Below, in pieces: positions 7,094-16,934 of a stretch of DNA of 64,000 bases; position 1 is the first letter of the stretch, and every line of letters starts with the position of its first letter. Both the position numbers and the translations under genes were made by a program. Source of the stretch: JADJSS01 sp046329815 (GTDB lineage: Bacteria > Bacteroidota > Bacteroidia > Chitinophagales > JADIYW01); contig JAXLTY010000003.1 in assembly GCA_046329815.1 (NCBI GenBank), positions 310,001-374,000 on the forward strand, read 5' to 3'. A model generated the notes under the pieces. It saw nothing but the letters and a program-made list of their open reading frames with translations, had not been told where the DNA came from and ran no database searches.

Positions 7094-8545
7094 ATGCTGC
7101 AGATTTCCAGTAAACCGCCAAAGAGAGCCGTCCTCGTTATTTTTTCAAAAGCAAGTTTAAATACGTTACCATTTTTTGATATTGAAGAAAAGAAAACCAT
7201 TCAAAATAAACTGAATGATGGAATGTCGATTATCGCATTTAACAAACAGCAGAAAAATTATTTTTTGCTACCTATGGATATTGACCTTAACAAAGACAAA
7301 GATATTATACATGAGAAGTTGCGAATTCAGGGAAATTCTGTTTTTAAAACAATTAAAGAACACAAAGAAAGTGAAGTTAGTGTAGAAGTTTTAGGCGATA
7401 TCAGCAAAGAACATCTTGCTTCTTTATTACTTGGTATCTGTTTGTCTGAGTATGAGTTTTTAAAGTACAGAACCAAACCTAAATCATACAGTTTAACAAC
7501 ATTTATCGATCCTTTATTGTTGGAAGAAACGACTGTAAATGAACTAAATCTGATCGCAGAAAGTGTGCGTATCACCAAAGATTTAGTAAACGAACCTGTT
7601 TCGTTTTTAACTGCGGCACAATATTCTAAAGAAATACAAAAAATCGGCGAAACAGCAGGTTTTACTGTTACCGTTTTAGACCAAAAAGAAATAGAAGCAG
7701 AACAAATGGGTGGCGTAATTGCAGTAAATCAGGGCAGTTCAGCACCGGCAACCTTTAATATTTTAGAATACAAACCTAAAAAACATGTTAACGAAGCACC
7801 TCTGGTGCTGGTTGGCAAAGGTGTTGTTTTCGATACAGGTGGTTTATCATTAAAACCAACGCGCAACAGCATGGACATGATGAAGTCCGACATGGCAGGT
7901 TCGGCAGCAGTGGTTGGCGCTATGCATGCTATAGCTAAAGCAAAATTACCTTATCATATTGTCGGCTTAATTCCTGCGGTAGAAAATCGTCCTGGCTATG
8001 AAGCTATTTGTCCTGGCGATGTGATCACGATGTACAGCGGTACGACAGTTGAAGTTTTAGATACTGATGCTGAAGGACGATTAATTTTAGCAGATGCATT
8101 ACATTATGCAAAACGTTATAAACCCGAATTGGTAATGGATTTTGCTACTTTGACAGGCGCAGCTTTGCGTGCAATTGGTAAAGAAGCTGCTGTTGTTATG
8201 GGTACTGCAGAAAAAACAATTAAGAAAAAGATCAAAAAAGCAGCCAACAATACTGGTGAACGCATTGTTGAGTTTCCTCTTTGGGACGAATATGGCGATT
8301 ATATGAAAAGCGATATCGCTGATTTAAAAAATCTCGGCCCTTTGGATGCTGGCGCTATTACTGCCGGAAAATTCCTCGAACACTTTATCGATTATCCATG
8401 GATGCACTTTGATATTGCCGGACCATCGTATGTGGCTTCCAATTATAATTACCGTGGAAAATGGGCAACAGCGTATGGTGTCAGATTATTGTTTAAATTT
8501 GTACAAAATCTTTGCAAAGATGTCAGTACAAAAACAGAAAATTAA
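7094..8545 (+). CDS. pepA: Leucyl aminopeptidase (M17 family)
   Basis: Cytosolic dinuclear-metal exopeptidase that removes N-terminal residues from peptides. 483 residues with the variable N-terminal domain followed by the conserved catalytic domain. GKGVVFDTGGLSLKP near 243 contributes a metal-binding lysine and aspartate. The M17 signature appears as DTDAEGRL at 323-330, where the family usually has NTDAEGRL, so the first residue is Asp instead of Asn. The last 26 bases overlap the start of pdxA, indicating translational coupling. Confidence 0.94.
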   Translation: MLQISSKPPKRAVLVIFSKASLNTLPFFDIEEKKTIQNKLNDGMSIIAFNKQQKNYFLLPMDIDLNKDKDIIHEKLRIQGNSVFKTIKEHKESEVSVEVLGDISKEHLASLLLGICLSEYEFLKYRTKPKSYSLTTFIDPLLLEETTVNELNLIAESVRITKDLVNEPVSFLTAAQYSKEIQKIGETAGFTVTVLDQKEIEAEQMGGVIAVNQGSSAPATFNILEYKPKKHVNEAPLVLVGKGVVFDTGGLSLKPTRNSMDMMKSDMAGSAAVVGAMHAIAKAKLPYHIVGLIPAVENRPGYEAICPGDVITMYSGTTVEVLDTDAEGRLILADALHYAKRYKPELVMDFATLTGAALRAIGKEAAVVMGTAEKTIKKKIKKAANNTGERIVEFPLWDEYGDYMKSDIADLKNLGPLDAGAITAGKFLEHFIDYPWMHFDIAGPSYVASNYNYRGKWATAYGVRLLFKFVQNLCKDVSTKTEN

Positions 8546-9587
8546 AGTAGGAATTACGCTTGGCGATGTAGCAGGAATTGGACCTGAAATTATCATTAAA
8601 ACTTTCTTAGACGACACTATTTTTAAACACTTCACGCCTATTTTATATGGTAATCCGCGTGTTTTGTCTTATTATAAAAAAGCGTTGAACATTGAAAAAT
8701 TTCAGTATTCCAGCATTAAAGGTTATAATAATATCAGTCACAATACTTTAAATGTAATTCCGGTTTGGGAAGAAGAGTTTACATTTAACGCAGGCACGCC
8801 TAACGAAACTACCGGTAGCTACGCACTCAAATCTTTAGATGCCGCTTGTGATGCGTTGAAAAATAAATTCATCGATGTATTAGTAACAGCACCAATCAAT
8901 AAGAATGTGATGCATTCTGATAAATTTCCATACACAGGTCACACTGAATATTTGATGAATTATTTTGGTGCAAAAGATAATTTGATGTTTATGGTTGGTG
9001 AAGATCTGCGTGTTGGATTGGTGACCAATCACAGCGCAATAAAAGATGTTGCTTCAAAAATTTCAAAAGAAAAAATACTGCGCAAATTGCAGATCATGAA
9101 TACGTCGCTGAAAGAAGATTTCGGCATTGACAAACCACGTATTGCAGTTTTGGGTTTGAATCCGCATGCAGGTGATGGTGGCGTGATCGGTAAAGAAGAA
9201 ATTGATATTATATTACCTGCAGTAAAAGATGCAAAGGCAGAAGGCATTATGGCGTTTGGTCCATATCCGGCGGATGGTTTGTTTGCGTCTTGTAATTTCA
9301 AAAAATTCGATGGCATCTTAGCCATGTATCACGACCAAGGTTTGATTCCTTTTAAATATATCGCAGGCGAAGATGGTACGAATTATACAGCAGGCTTAAA
9401 CATTATTCGCACATCACCAGACCACGGAACAGCGGAAGATATTGCAGGAAAAGGTATTGCCGATGAAACATCTTTCAGAAAAGCAATTTATACTGCAATC
9501 GATATTTACGACCGCAGAAATGGTTTTTATGAAATGCGCGAAAATCCATTAGTGAAACGCGCGGTTTTACATGAAGAAAGAATATAA
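8520..9587 (+). CDS. pdxA: 4-hydroxythreonine-4-phosphate dehydrogenase
   Basis: Oxidises 4-phosphohydroxy-L-threonine in the DXP-dependent pathway of pyridoxal 5-phosphate synthesis. From the ATG at 8520 the protein has 355 residues. GITLGDVAGIGPE marks the N-terminus. The metal-binding histidines are in TGHTEYL, MYHDQGL and TSPDHGTAEDI. The frame is open further upstream inside pepA, but only the 8520 start gives the normal PdxA N-terminus. It overlaps pepA by 26 bases and ends four bases before the convergent gene. Confidence 0.95.
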   Translation: MSVQKQKIKVGITLGDVAGIGPEIIIKTFLDDTIFKHFTPILYGNPRVLSYYKKALNIEKFQYSSIKGYNNISHNTLNVIPVWEEEFTFNAGTPNETTGSYALKSLDAACDALKNKFIDVLVTAPINKNVMHSDKFPYTGHTEYLMNYFGAKDNLMFMVGEDLRVGLVTNHSAIKDVASKISKEKILRKLQIMNTSLKEDFGIDKPRIAVLGLNPHAGDGGVIGKEEIDIILPAVKDAKAEGIMAFGPYPADGLFASCNFKKFDGILAMYHDQGLIPFKYIAGEDGTNYTAGLNIIRTSPDHGTAEDIAGKGIADETSFRKAIYTAIDIYDRRNGFYEMRENPLVKRAVLHEERI

Positions 9588-9591
9588 AATC

Positions 9592-10881
9592 CTACAGCAA
9601 CGGAATATCAATAAATAACTTCACATTACCATCAACACCGCGTGAACGTTCTTTCATGGCGTTCAGTTTTTCTACGTCATTACAGATAATCAGGAACAAG
9701 TAATCATCGTTCAATAAACTTTTTTTCGTTTTATTGTAGATATCACCTTTATATGAATTCAGGTTGGTTACTTTGCAGCCGTGTTCTTTATTATAATGCG
9801 AAGCGATGCCACGCAGCAATGTATCGGCTATTTCCGGTTTTCCAACAATCATCACAGGATACAAAATTTTGTTCGTGATCTTCATGTTGTCCACGATCTT
9901 AAACAAACCTTGTGGATTTTCTAACTGGAAAGAGAAATAGTCGCCCCAATTTACCGCAAAGCAAGCCGCATCAATATTGCCGTTTGCATCCGGAATCATA
10001 AATACTTTTGATGATGGCGAATACTGGAAAATGCGTTGCAATGTTGCAATAAATTCTTGTTCCGAATTAATATGATAAAATGCGTAATGCTCTTTTTGTG
10101 CTTTTAATTTCTGGTAAAACTCTTTTAGTTTTTCTACATTATTGGAAATATCAACACATTTTTCAAATGCTTTTTTGCTGCCAAATACCTTATTGATATG
10201 CGTATTATTGGAAAATGCCCATTTCTCATAATGTTTTTCATACAACTTTGTATTCAATTCCAATGCTTCATTGATCGCCTGGTTTTCTTTTCCCATGGCG
10301 CCATAAGTAAATGCAATATTTTCTTCTACGCCAACAATACTGTGCATAATGCTAAACATCAGCGTAAATATTTTTTTGCGTCTGTACATTTTTTTGTTAT
10401 TCTCAATACGCTCTGAAATACGCAGCATATTATAGTAATAACCATCAAAACGTTCACCATCGTGATACACATCAAAACGATTGACATGTATATAACCAAC
10501 CACATTAAACTCGCGCTTGCCATCTTTGTTCAATCCTTGCGGATGCAGCACCACTACCACCAAAGCATTATTGTTAATAGACAACGCTGATTGCGGGAAA
10601 TTATGAAAATATGTTTGAAACGTAAATTTGCCTTGTCCTTTTTCATTAATGTGTTTTTCCGGAACCGAAATCACATCTTTGCATTGATGGAAAAAATAAT
10701 CCGTGTCAGGCACGAAATTGAGCAGATCCAATACTTTGCCCATTTCTGTCATATTGTTAATATCGGTAACAATAATTTCTAATTCATCTTCAAAAACATC
10801 ATAAGAATCAATATCCAAAGTTTTGTAGGAAAAATTACCATTGGCATCTTTTTCTACACGCTTATAATTTCTTTTTTGCAT
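9592..10881 (-). CDS. Uncharacterised protein, about 429 residues
   Basis: Soluble-looking protein without signal peptide or membrane helix. The N-terminal half contains a strand-rich stretch (NALVVVVLHPQG then VVGYIHVNRF), a basic helix (KKMYRRKKIF) and alternating helices. This order faintly recalls an acyltransferase fold, but no catalytic motif is clear. I do not recognise the family. A longer frame to 10932 exists, but a TAAATTTG -7 box lies inside it at 10910-10903, so the ATG at 10881 is preferred. Confidence 0.7.
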   Translation of the reverse strand: MQKRNYKRVEKDANGNFSYKTLDIDSYDVFEDELEIIVTDINNMTEMGKVLDLLNFVPDTDYFFHQCKDVISVPEKHINEKGQGKFTFQTYFHNFPQSALSINNNALVVVVLHPQGLNKDGKREFNVVGYIHVNRFDVYHDGERFDGYYYNMLRISERIENNKKMYRRKKIFTLMFSIMHSIVGVEENIAFTYGAMGKENQAINEALELNTKLYEKHYEKWAFSNNTHINKVFGSKKAFEKCVDISNNVEKLKEFYQKLKAQKEHYAFYHINSEQEFIATLQRIFQYSPSSKVFMIPDANGNIDAACFAVNWGDYFSFQLENPQGLFKIVDNMKITNKILYPVMIVGKPEIADTLLRGIASHYNKEHGCKVTNLNSYKGDIYNKTKKSLLNDDYLFLIICNDVEKLNAMKERSRGVDGNVKLFIDIPLL

Positions 10882-10902
10882 AGCGGCAATTATATTGTTG
10901 CG

Positions 10903-10910
10903 CAAATTTA
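10903..10910 (-). promoter_or_regulatory. -7 promoter box deciding the start at 10881
   Basis: TAAATTTG on the minus strand, 21 nt before the ATG at 10881 and inside the longer open frame. No clear -33 partner was found. Confidence 0.45.
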
Positions 10911-10981
10911 AAGTGGAATATTGATGCCACATATTTTTGCAGATTAATTTATTTGCAAAGCCAATCTATTTAATATAGAAA

Positions 10982-11004
10982 CACATAAAATACCAATTTA
11001 TGTG
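10982..11004 (-). terminator. Possible dprA terminator
   Basis: Eight-bp stem CACATAAA/TTTATGTG with a 7-nt loop, 28 nt past the dprA stop, followed on the minus strand by a T-rich stretch. Confidence 0.5.
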
Positions 11005-11031
11005 TAGTTGCTTATAGTTAAAAAATGTGTC

Positions 11032-12141
11032 TTAATTCATTTTATACATTTTACCTGGCAACGATAAAATTATTCCATTCATTTCCAATTGCAATAAAAT
11101 TCCGGAAACGACACTTTGAGTAAGTGAAACATGAAAACAAATATCATCAATATGCATTTTTTCTGTTTGTTTTAAAATATCATAAACTGCCTGTTCTTTT
11201 TCAGATAATTCAATAAATAATTGTGGTTGTTTTTGTTTTGTTGGAATTGGTTTTTCATCCAAATCCCAATTCATAGACTCAATAATATCTTTTGCACCTG
11301 TTACCAGATTTGCTTTATTTTTCTTCACCAGATTCAGGCAACCAATCGAATATTCATCATCCACACGACCAGGAAAAGCGAATACATCTCGGTTGTAAGA
11401 ATTGGCAATTTCAGCCGTTATCAAAGCGCCGCCGGCTACCGCAGATTCGATAACGATCGTAGCGTCTGTCATGCCGGCAACGATGCGGTTTCTGCTTGGA
11501 AAATTTTGACGATCAGGCAATGTTTCACTTAAAAAATCTGTTATAATTGCACCGTTTTCTTGTAGCTTTTCTACATAGTTCTTATGTATGTTTGGATAGA
11601 TTCTGTCTAAGCCATGCGCTAAAACTGCGATGTTTTGCAAGTCATGTTTCAACGCAGCTTTGTGTGCGCAAATATCAATTCCGTATGCCAAACCGCTAAC
11701 GATATTGATATTATATGAAGCAAAATCTTCTATTAATTTTTCAGTAATTTGCCTGCCCTTTTCTGTTGCGTTGCGCGTGCCAATAATACTAACAAACCGT
11801 TCTTTATTAAAATCATAATTTCCTTTGCAACATAAATACAAAGGCGCATCATTGCAATTCAATAATCGTTTTGGATAACGCTTATCATAATAAAATAATA
11901 CATCGATTTTATTTTTTTCGATGAATTTCAGTTCTTTTTCGGCACGTTTTAGCGCTTCGTAGGTATCGGTAAATAGTTCTGCTGTTTTCGGACCGATGCC
12001 ATTTATTTTCTGCAATTTTTGTATAGGCGTTTTAAATAATTTTTCCGCACTGCCTGCATAACTGATCATTGTTTTCGCATTGGTGTCGCCAATACCTTTT
12101 AGCAAGCTGAGTGCAATACCATAAAATAATTCATTTTCCAT
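11032..12141 (-). CDS. dprA: DNA-processing protein DprA (Smf)
   Basis: Loads RecA onto incoming single-stranded DNA during natural transformation. 369 residues. The N-terminal helix-hairpin-helix part contains QKINGIGPKTAELF. The Rossmann-like core shows IIGTRNATEKG, VSGLAYGIDICAH and SRNRIVAGM. The C-terminal winged helix follows a proline-rich linker near 295. All core motifs are intact, so the cell may be transformable, which fits the nearby evidence of acquired DNA. It stands alone, with a hairpin after the stop codon. Confidence 0.95.
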   Translation of the reverse strand: MENELFYGIALSLLKGIGDTNAKTMISYAGSAEKLFKTPIQKLQKINGIGPKTAELFTDTYEALKRAEKELKFIEKNKIDVLFYYDKRYPKRLLNCNDAPLYLCCKGNYDFNKERFVSIIGTRNATEKGRQITEKLIEDFASYNINIVSGLAYGIDICAHKAALKHDLQNIAVLAHGLDRIYPNIHKNYVEKLQENGAIITDFLSETLPDRQNFPSRNRIVAGMTDATIVIESAVAGGALITAEIANSYNRDVFAFPGRVDDEYSIGCLNLVKKNKANLVTGAKDIIESMNWDLDEKPIPTKQKQPQLFIELSEKEQAVYDILKQTEKMHIDDICFHVSLTQSVVSGILLQLEMNGIILSLPGKMYKMN

Positions 12142-12215
12142 ATCTATGCATATAGATACATGAAAGTGTCAAATTCCATAAATTTTTGAAAAAATATTTT
12201 TCAGATGAGAAAATG

Positions 12216-13832
12216 CTAAAAATCAGTGTAGCGATTGAAGATATTCGTTCGCAAACTCATTCCAATAAGGAAATTGTTCGTTTTAAAAAACTCATTTTTC
12301 TGGTATCGATAATTCAACACGGCTTCAAGCGATAAATTAATTTTCGGATTGATTAAATAACCGCCGCGTGCTTCAAAATTGATTAAATCTGTTTTGATAC
12401 CTTGTAAAAATTTATTACCGTAAGCTAAATTCAAATTGGGTCCAATCAGGTAATCTGATACAAAAATATTGCTTCCATTATGCTGATACAATGCATCCAA
12501 ACCTTGTCTTGCATATTGTACTTTTGCGCTTGCTGTCCAGTGTTTATGCCAGAAATTAATGATGGTTACACTTTCCAAAAAGTTAGCACCTAACGGATGC
12601 GCCAATGCCTGGTTGAAATTGGTATAGCTCTGTTGCGGCGCTTTGTGCGCAAAAACATACGGTCGAACAATATTAAATTCCGTTTGGAAATCAAGATGCT
12701 TTACTTTAAAAACATCGAATATTTTATAACCAATCTGCGCCGCGACTTTTGTTCTGTAGAAACCTTTGCCTTTACGCGCAGCAGCCACGTCCATATCGTC
12801 CAGCATGATCTGAGTGTAAATACTTTGTTTTTGTGCCGGCTTGAATTTAAACGCTAAACCAAGCACAACGTTGTCAGGTGAACCTAAAGCAAATTCGACA
12901 GGACGAATAAAAGCAACCGGAACCAAATAGCTAAACTCAATTCCACGAATACGTTTATCATCACCATGATACCAAGTCACACCTTCAAAAAACGTAAACT
13001 GCATCCAACGTGCGATATCCACTGAAACCAAGTGATAACAGCCGTATTTTATTTTAAAGTTCGATGGATTATTATCTACATTAAAACCGGCGATGTCGCC
13101 GTATTTCATCACATTAAATAAGTATTGGTATTTAATGCGCCAAAAATTCATCGTCATTTTTAAATACGGCGAATTCGAAGCATTATCACTCAAGAACATG
13201 GAACGATAACCTTCGCCCCAAAATTGCTTATCGTTTCCTAATTGTAGATTAAAATGCTTGCTTGGTGAAACTGAAATATAACCTGAGAATAATTGTGATG
13301 TAATGGCATTGCCTTTAAAATTGGCACGTCTGTAGCCAGTTAAAACACCATACTGATTTGCATAATCAGAAACCTGATTGTACATATTTTCATACACACC
13401 TTGATAGGTGAATGACAGTGAAAATTTCTTTCCGAGATTTGCTTCAAAACGTGCTCCGTAACCGGCAGAATATTTCAGTTTTTTATCATTGATATCATAA
13501 CCAAACTGCACATCGATAACCGGATTGATAGCAAAATAGAATTTTTTGTTTTTTGCCGACATTGCCAGCATGTCGCCTTTCAGCAAACCGAATTTGAAAC
13601 CATTTTTAGACGAATCTGTATCAAAACCTAATTCCTGCAAAGCAGAATCAGGAACTGCAGCTACAATTTCAGCCATATTATATGGTTTTGCTGCAGTAAT
13701 AAAATGCGATGAAGTAGAAAGATACCTTTCCAAACGGTTTTGCATTTCATAATTCAATGGAAAATTGAGTTGTTGAGCAATAGCGTTACAGCAAAATAAC
13801 AAAACCGGAATAATTAGCGCTTTCTTCATCAT
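12216..13832 (-). CDS. Outer-membrane beta-barrel, capsule assembly Wzi / RemB-like
   Basis: 538 residues with an N-terminal signal peptide (MMKKALIIPVLLFCCNAIAQ) and a periplasmic helical segment. A long run of alternating aromatic strands follows and ends in a phenylalanine-terminated strand, typical for outer-membrane barrels. The LGNDKQFWGEGYRSMFLSD segment near 200 is the mark of the Wzi-like family that in gliding flavobacteria includes RemB. Known members bind surface polysaccharide or help motility, and which applies here is not decidable. A start three bases further in (13829) is equally possible. Confidence 0.75.
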   Translation of the reverse strand: MMKKALIIPVLLFCCNAIAQQLNFPLNYEMQNRLERYLSTSSHFITAAKPYNMAEIVAAVPDSALQELGFDTDSSKNGFKFGLLKGDMLAMSAKNKKFYFAINPVIDVQFGYDINDKKLKYSAGYGARFEANLGKKFSLSFTYQGVYENMYNQVSDYANQYGVLTGYRRANFKGNAITSQLFSGYISVSPSKHFNLQLGNDKQFWGEGYRSMFLSDNASNSPYLKMTMNFWRIKYQYLFNVMKYGDIAGFNVDNNPSNFKIKYGCYHLVSVDIARWMQFTFFEGVTWYHGDDKRIRGIEFSYLVPVAFIRPVEFALGSPDNVVLGLAFKFKPAQKQSIYTQIMLDDMDVAAARKGKGFYRTKVAAQIGYKIFDVFKVKHLDFQTEFNIVRPYVFAHKAPQQSYTNFNQALAHPLGANFLESVTIINFWHKHWTASAKVQYARQGLDALYQHNGSNIFVSDYLIGPNLNLAYGNKFLQGIKTDLINFEARGGYLINPKINLSLEAVLNYRYQKNEFFKTNNFLIGMSLRTNIFNRYTDF

Positions 13833-13941
13833 ACAAAGAGAACGCTAAAATAAATGTTTAAAATAGAATAATGTAGCTAAATAGGAAAAAGTTATCGGTA
13901 AAAGCTAATTTTCACCATTAAACAGTAATAAATGAATTAAG

Positions 13942-14406
13942 ATGTTATCACTAAAGAAAAATATTTATAAAATACGATTTTACGCGCCATACCTTGGCGC
14001 CGGAATTTCCGTGAAATCAGTGAATGAAGATTTCACTAAAATTGATGTACAAATGAAGATGCGCTGGTACAACCGAAATCTGGTCGGCACACATTTCGGC
14101 GGCTCATTGTATAGTATGTGCGATCCATTTTATATGTTTATTTTAATGGAAAATCTAGGCAAAGGTTATATCGTTTGGGACAAAGCTGCATCTATAAAAT
14201 TCAAAAAACCAGGTTTGTCAACGGTAACTTCAAGTTTTGAAATTCCGAAAGAACGCATTGCGGAAATTAAAAACGAAGTAGATGCAATCGGAAAAAACGA
14301 TTATACATTTTTCACAACTGTAACTAACGAAAAAGGCGAAATTATTGCTGAAGTTGAAAAAGTGGTTTACGTGAGAAAAAAGGATTTTGTATTCGATACG
14401 AAATAA
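13942..14406 (+). CDS. DUF4442 hotdog-fold protein, thioesterase-like
   Basis: 154 residues. The central GTHFGGSLYSMCDPFYMFILM corresponds to the active-site helix of hotdog thioesterases, and the DUF4442 family has this length. A role in acyl-CoA hydrolysis is inferred from the fold only. No signal peptide. A strong bidirectional terminator follows the stop codon immediately. Confidence 0.8.
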   Translation: MLSLKKNIYKIRFYAPYLGAGISVKSVNEDFTKIDVQMKMRWYNRNLVGTHFGGSLYSMCDPFYMFILMENLGKGYIVWDKAASIKFKKPGLSTVTSSFEIPKERIAEIKNEVDAIGKNDYTFFTTVTNEKGEIIAEVEKVVYVRKKDFVFDTK

Positions 14407-14407
14407 A

Positions 14408-14437
14408 AAAAATGCCTGCAAAATTGCAGGCATTTTT
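14408..14437. terminator. Bidirectional intrinsic terminator
   Basis: Perfect 13-bp stem (14408-14420 with 14425-14437) around a 4-nt loop, A-tract on one side and T-tract on the other, between two convergent genes. Confidence 0.9.
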
Positions 14438-14456
14438 CTGATATTACTCGTATTTA

Positions 14457-15386
14457 TTAATAAGTAACAATCGGTTTAATTCCGCGAATTCCCATATCTA
14501 CTACAGAATCTAATGGTGCATTGCTGTTGTTGCCATCAACCGGTTCATATAAACCATCAGCACGTTTATCTTTCCATTCAAAACTTTTATTGGTAGATAA
14601 AGAAACTGTTACAATAATATCTTTAGTTTCAGTGCCTGTAATGGTTATTGATTGAGAGAATTTTCCTGTAACTAAACAAGAACCTGGTGGAATGCCAAGT
14701 GCCGCAGCAAATGGATTTACAACGGTTGTTCTTTGATTTGCCGGTGCCGACCATGTTGTAGCATCCAAAGTGCCAACAAATGGAACATTGTATGCTTTAA
14801 CTGCACCGGAACCTTGTAACAAATTTCCATTAACGTTTACTGTTTGACCTTTTACAGTGTATGATTTTACATAGGTATTAAATCCAAGAAAAGAAACCAC
14901 TTCGGCATCAAAACTAAACGGCACATTTCCATTTATATCATTTCTTCGGTAAATCATTTTCACATCATAGTTTTGATATGCTAATGAAATACGTAACCAT
15001 TTATATGTTCCAATTGATAAGTTTTTTAATGGCACTGAGTAAAATTCTTCGCCTTCGCTTTTTATTATTGATTTTGAAAAATCAATAGCGTTTGCGCCGC
15101 CTGTAGTAACTTCTGCATTTCTATATAATACATTAGTAGTTAATGGTGATAAAGAATCTTCGGCAATTTGAATAAAATGTGCGCTCATACTTTTAAAAAC
15201 AGGCGACTGCGCTGCGTTTCCGACAGGAATTGTTGACGGACGCGCTAAATTATCTAATCGCTCTTGCGTGGAGTCAAACTTGAATTTGAAGATCAGTTTC
15301 GGACCAGTATATTCTGTTGTGTTTGTTTTTTTACAGCTGATTGTAAATAATGCAATTGCTGCTAGAAAAAAGAGTAATTTTTTCAT
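14457..15386 (-). CDS. Hypothetical lipoprotein, about 309 residues
   Basis: Starts MKKLLFFLAAIALF and has a lipobox ending FTISC at residue 18, so it is probably lipid-anchored. The longer open frame to 15452 is rejected because it precedes the signal peptide. The mature part is rich in beta-strand-forming residues and resembles the generic surface lipoproteins of Bacteroidota. The last 130 residues contain a glycine/proline-rich loop (AALGIPPGSC). No family recognised. Confidence 0.7.
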   Translation of the reverse strand: MKKLLFFLAAIALFTISCKKTNTTEYTGPKLIFKFKFDSTQERLDNLARPSTIPVGNAAQSPVFKSMSAHFIQIAEDSLSPLTTNVLYRNAEVTTGGANAIDFSKSIIKSEGEEFYSVPLKNLSIGTYKWLRISLAYQNYDVKMIYRRNDINGNVPFSFDAEVVSFLGFNTYVKSYTVKGQTVNVNGNLLQGSGAVKAYNVPFVGTLDATTWSAPANQRTTVVNPFAAALGIPPGSCLVTGKFSQSITITGTETKDIIVTVSLSTNKSFEWKDKRADGLYEPVDGNNSNAPLDSVVDMGIRGIKPIVTY

Positions 15387-15432
15387 AAAAAATTTATTTA
15401 AATACTTGAAAACAAAGCTACTAACATTCAAA

Positions 15433-16200
15433 TTAGATACCAAACAAATCATGTGAATTCTGTGTTGTGATTGCCGCTATCTCATCCAAACCTTTTTCAT
15501 ATACTGTACATAACGTTTCGGCAACTAATTTAGTATATGCACTTTCATTTCTTTTTCCGCGATATGGCACTGGCGGCAAATACGGCGAATCTGTTTCCAG
15601 CACAATTTTATCTAATGAAATATGCTTTAACGTATCGCGCAAATTGGTATTTTTATAGGTAACGACACCGCCAATTCCAAGATAAAAACCGAGTTTTATG
15701 ATTTCATTGGCTTCTTCCAAACTACCTGTAAAACAATGAAAAACACCACGCGGATTTTGCCTTCTTTTTTTTAGTAGATCTATTAAAACATGCGTTGAAT
15801 CTCGTGAATGAATAGCAACCGGCAAATTTGTTTTAATTGCCCAATCGCATTGCAGTTCAAATGCCTCTTTTTGTATTTCCAACGTAGATTTGTCCCAATA
15901 GAGATCGATACCGATTTCGCCAACAGCAACAAATTTTTCTTTTGCTAAATAAGAAGAAACTACTTCCAATTCCTGTTTATAGGTTTCCGGCTTTACATAA
16001 CAAGGATGCAAACCCATCATTGGAAACACATTTTCAGGAAATTGTTTCACCAAATCCAGCATAGGTTGAATTGTTGAAGCATCAACATTTGGAATGATCA
16101 TCTTTGAAACGCCTGCATGTATGGCGCGTTCAACCATTTCTGTTCTGTCTGCGTCAAATTGTTCTTCGTAAAGATGTGTATGTGTGTCGGTTAAAATCAT
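15433..16200 (-). CDS. tatD: TatD-family metal-dependent hydrolase
   Basis: Amidohydrolase-fold enzyme, in other bacteria a 3-prime to 5-prime DNase active on damaged DNA. 255 residues, normal length. Metal ligands are visible in order: DTHTHL at the N-terminus, GEIGIDLYW near 96, AIHSRD near 130, FHCFTGS near 158 and ETDSPYLPP near 205. It lies downstream of a polysaccharide deacetylase gene, with a three-unit heptad repeat in the junction. Confidence 0.93.
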   Translation of the reverse strand: MILTDTHTHLYEEQFDADRTEMVERAIHAGVSKMIIPNVDASTIQPMLDLVKQFPENVFPMMGLHPCYVKPETYKQELEVVSSYLAKEKFVAVGEIGIDLYWDKSTLEIQKEAFELQCDWAIKTNLPVAIHSRDSTHVLIDLLKKRRQNPRGVFHCFTGSLEEANEIIKLGFYLGIGGVVTYKNTNLRDTLKHISLDKIVLETDSPYLPPVPYRGKRNESAYTKLVAETLCTVYEKGLDEIAAITTQNSHDLFGI

Positions 16201-16202
16201 GA

Positions 16203-16223
16203 GTGTTAAGTAGTAAGTTTTTA
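16203..16223 (+). repeat. Heptad tandem repeat, one arm
   Basis: Three consecutive units GTGTTAA, GTAGTAA and GTTTTTA, all fitting GTNNNNA. The last unit contains the deacetylase stop codon (16221-16223) and the first begins 2 nt from the tatD start codon. Confidence 0.6.
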
Positions 16224-16850
16224 CGAATTTAATTTTTCCAAGCTAAAGTTGTTTTGTTTACAATATTCCAAAAATTGTGGCAAACAATATTCCAAATGTT
16301 TCCATGATTTATCATTGTCGTGCAGTACAATGATGTCACCGCTTTTTACTTTTAGCAAATTAGCGTAACATTGTTTGGATGTAATATGATGATCAAAATC
16401 GCCAGGCATTAATGACCAGTTAACGATGTATGATTCAGATTTAATAATTTTTATCTGTGATTTTTTTATTTTTCCATACGCTGGTCGAAACATCTTATTA
16501 TCAATCACTCCAACTTTTTTCAATATTTCCTTAGCTTTTAAATAATCTTCCAAATACATATCATTATCTGTTTTCCAGCCATTCAGATGTTCATAACCAT
16601 GATTGCCAATTTGATGACCATTTTCTAAAATTTTATGTACTATTTCAGGATATTTTTCTGCGTTTTTTCCTAAACAAAAAAACGTTGCTTTTGCATCGTA
16701 TTTCTTCAATTGCTCTAAAATCCAAGGTGTAATTTCCGGATGCGGTCCGTCATCAAAAGTCAGATAAATCTTATTTTCAGCACTCGGCAAATCCCAAATA
16801 ATGTCAGGAAATAGTTTTTTAATAATATATGGCGTTCGTACGAAGTACAT
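16221..16850 (-). CDS. Polysaccharide deacetylase (NodB-like, CE4)
   Basis: 209-residue enzyme expected to remove N-acetyl groups from a glycan such as peptidoglycan or an exopolysaccharide. Motif 1 is TFDDGPHPE near 31-39 with the catalytic base and a metal aspartate. Motif 2 is GNHGYEH near 83. The remaining motifs appear as RPAYGK near 118 and VLHDND near 178. No clear signal peptide, though the N-terminus is moderately hydrophobic. Its stop codon lies in a heptad repeat that leads into tatD. Confidence 0.9.
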   Translation of the reverse strand: MYFVRTPYIIKKLFPDIIWDLPSAENKIYLTFDDGPHPEITPWILEQLKKYDAKATFFCLGKNAEKYPEIVHKILENGHQIGNHGYEHLNGWKTDNDMYLEDYLKAKEILKKVGVIDNKMFRPAYGKIKKSQIKIIKSESYIVNWSLMPGDFDHHITSKQCYANLLKVKSGDIIVLHDNDKSWKHLEYCLPQFLEYCKQNNFSLEKLNS

Positions 16851-16934
16851 TTTACAATCGTAATTATGTATTTTAGCAGTCCAAAATTACAATTTTCAAA
16901 TTGGCAAACTGCTAATTTTTAAAATTAAAGCCGT

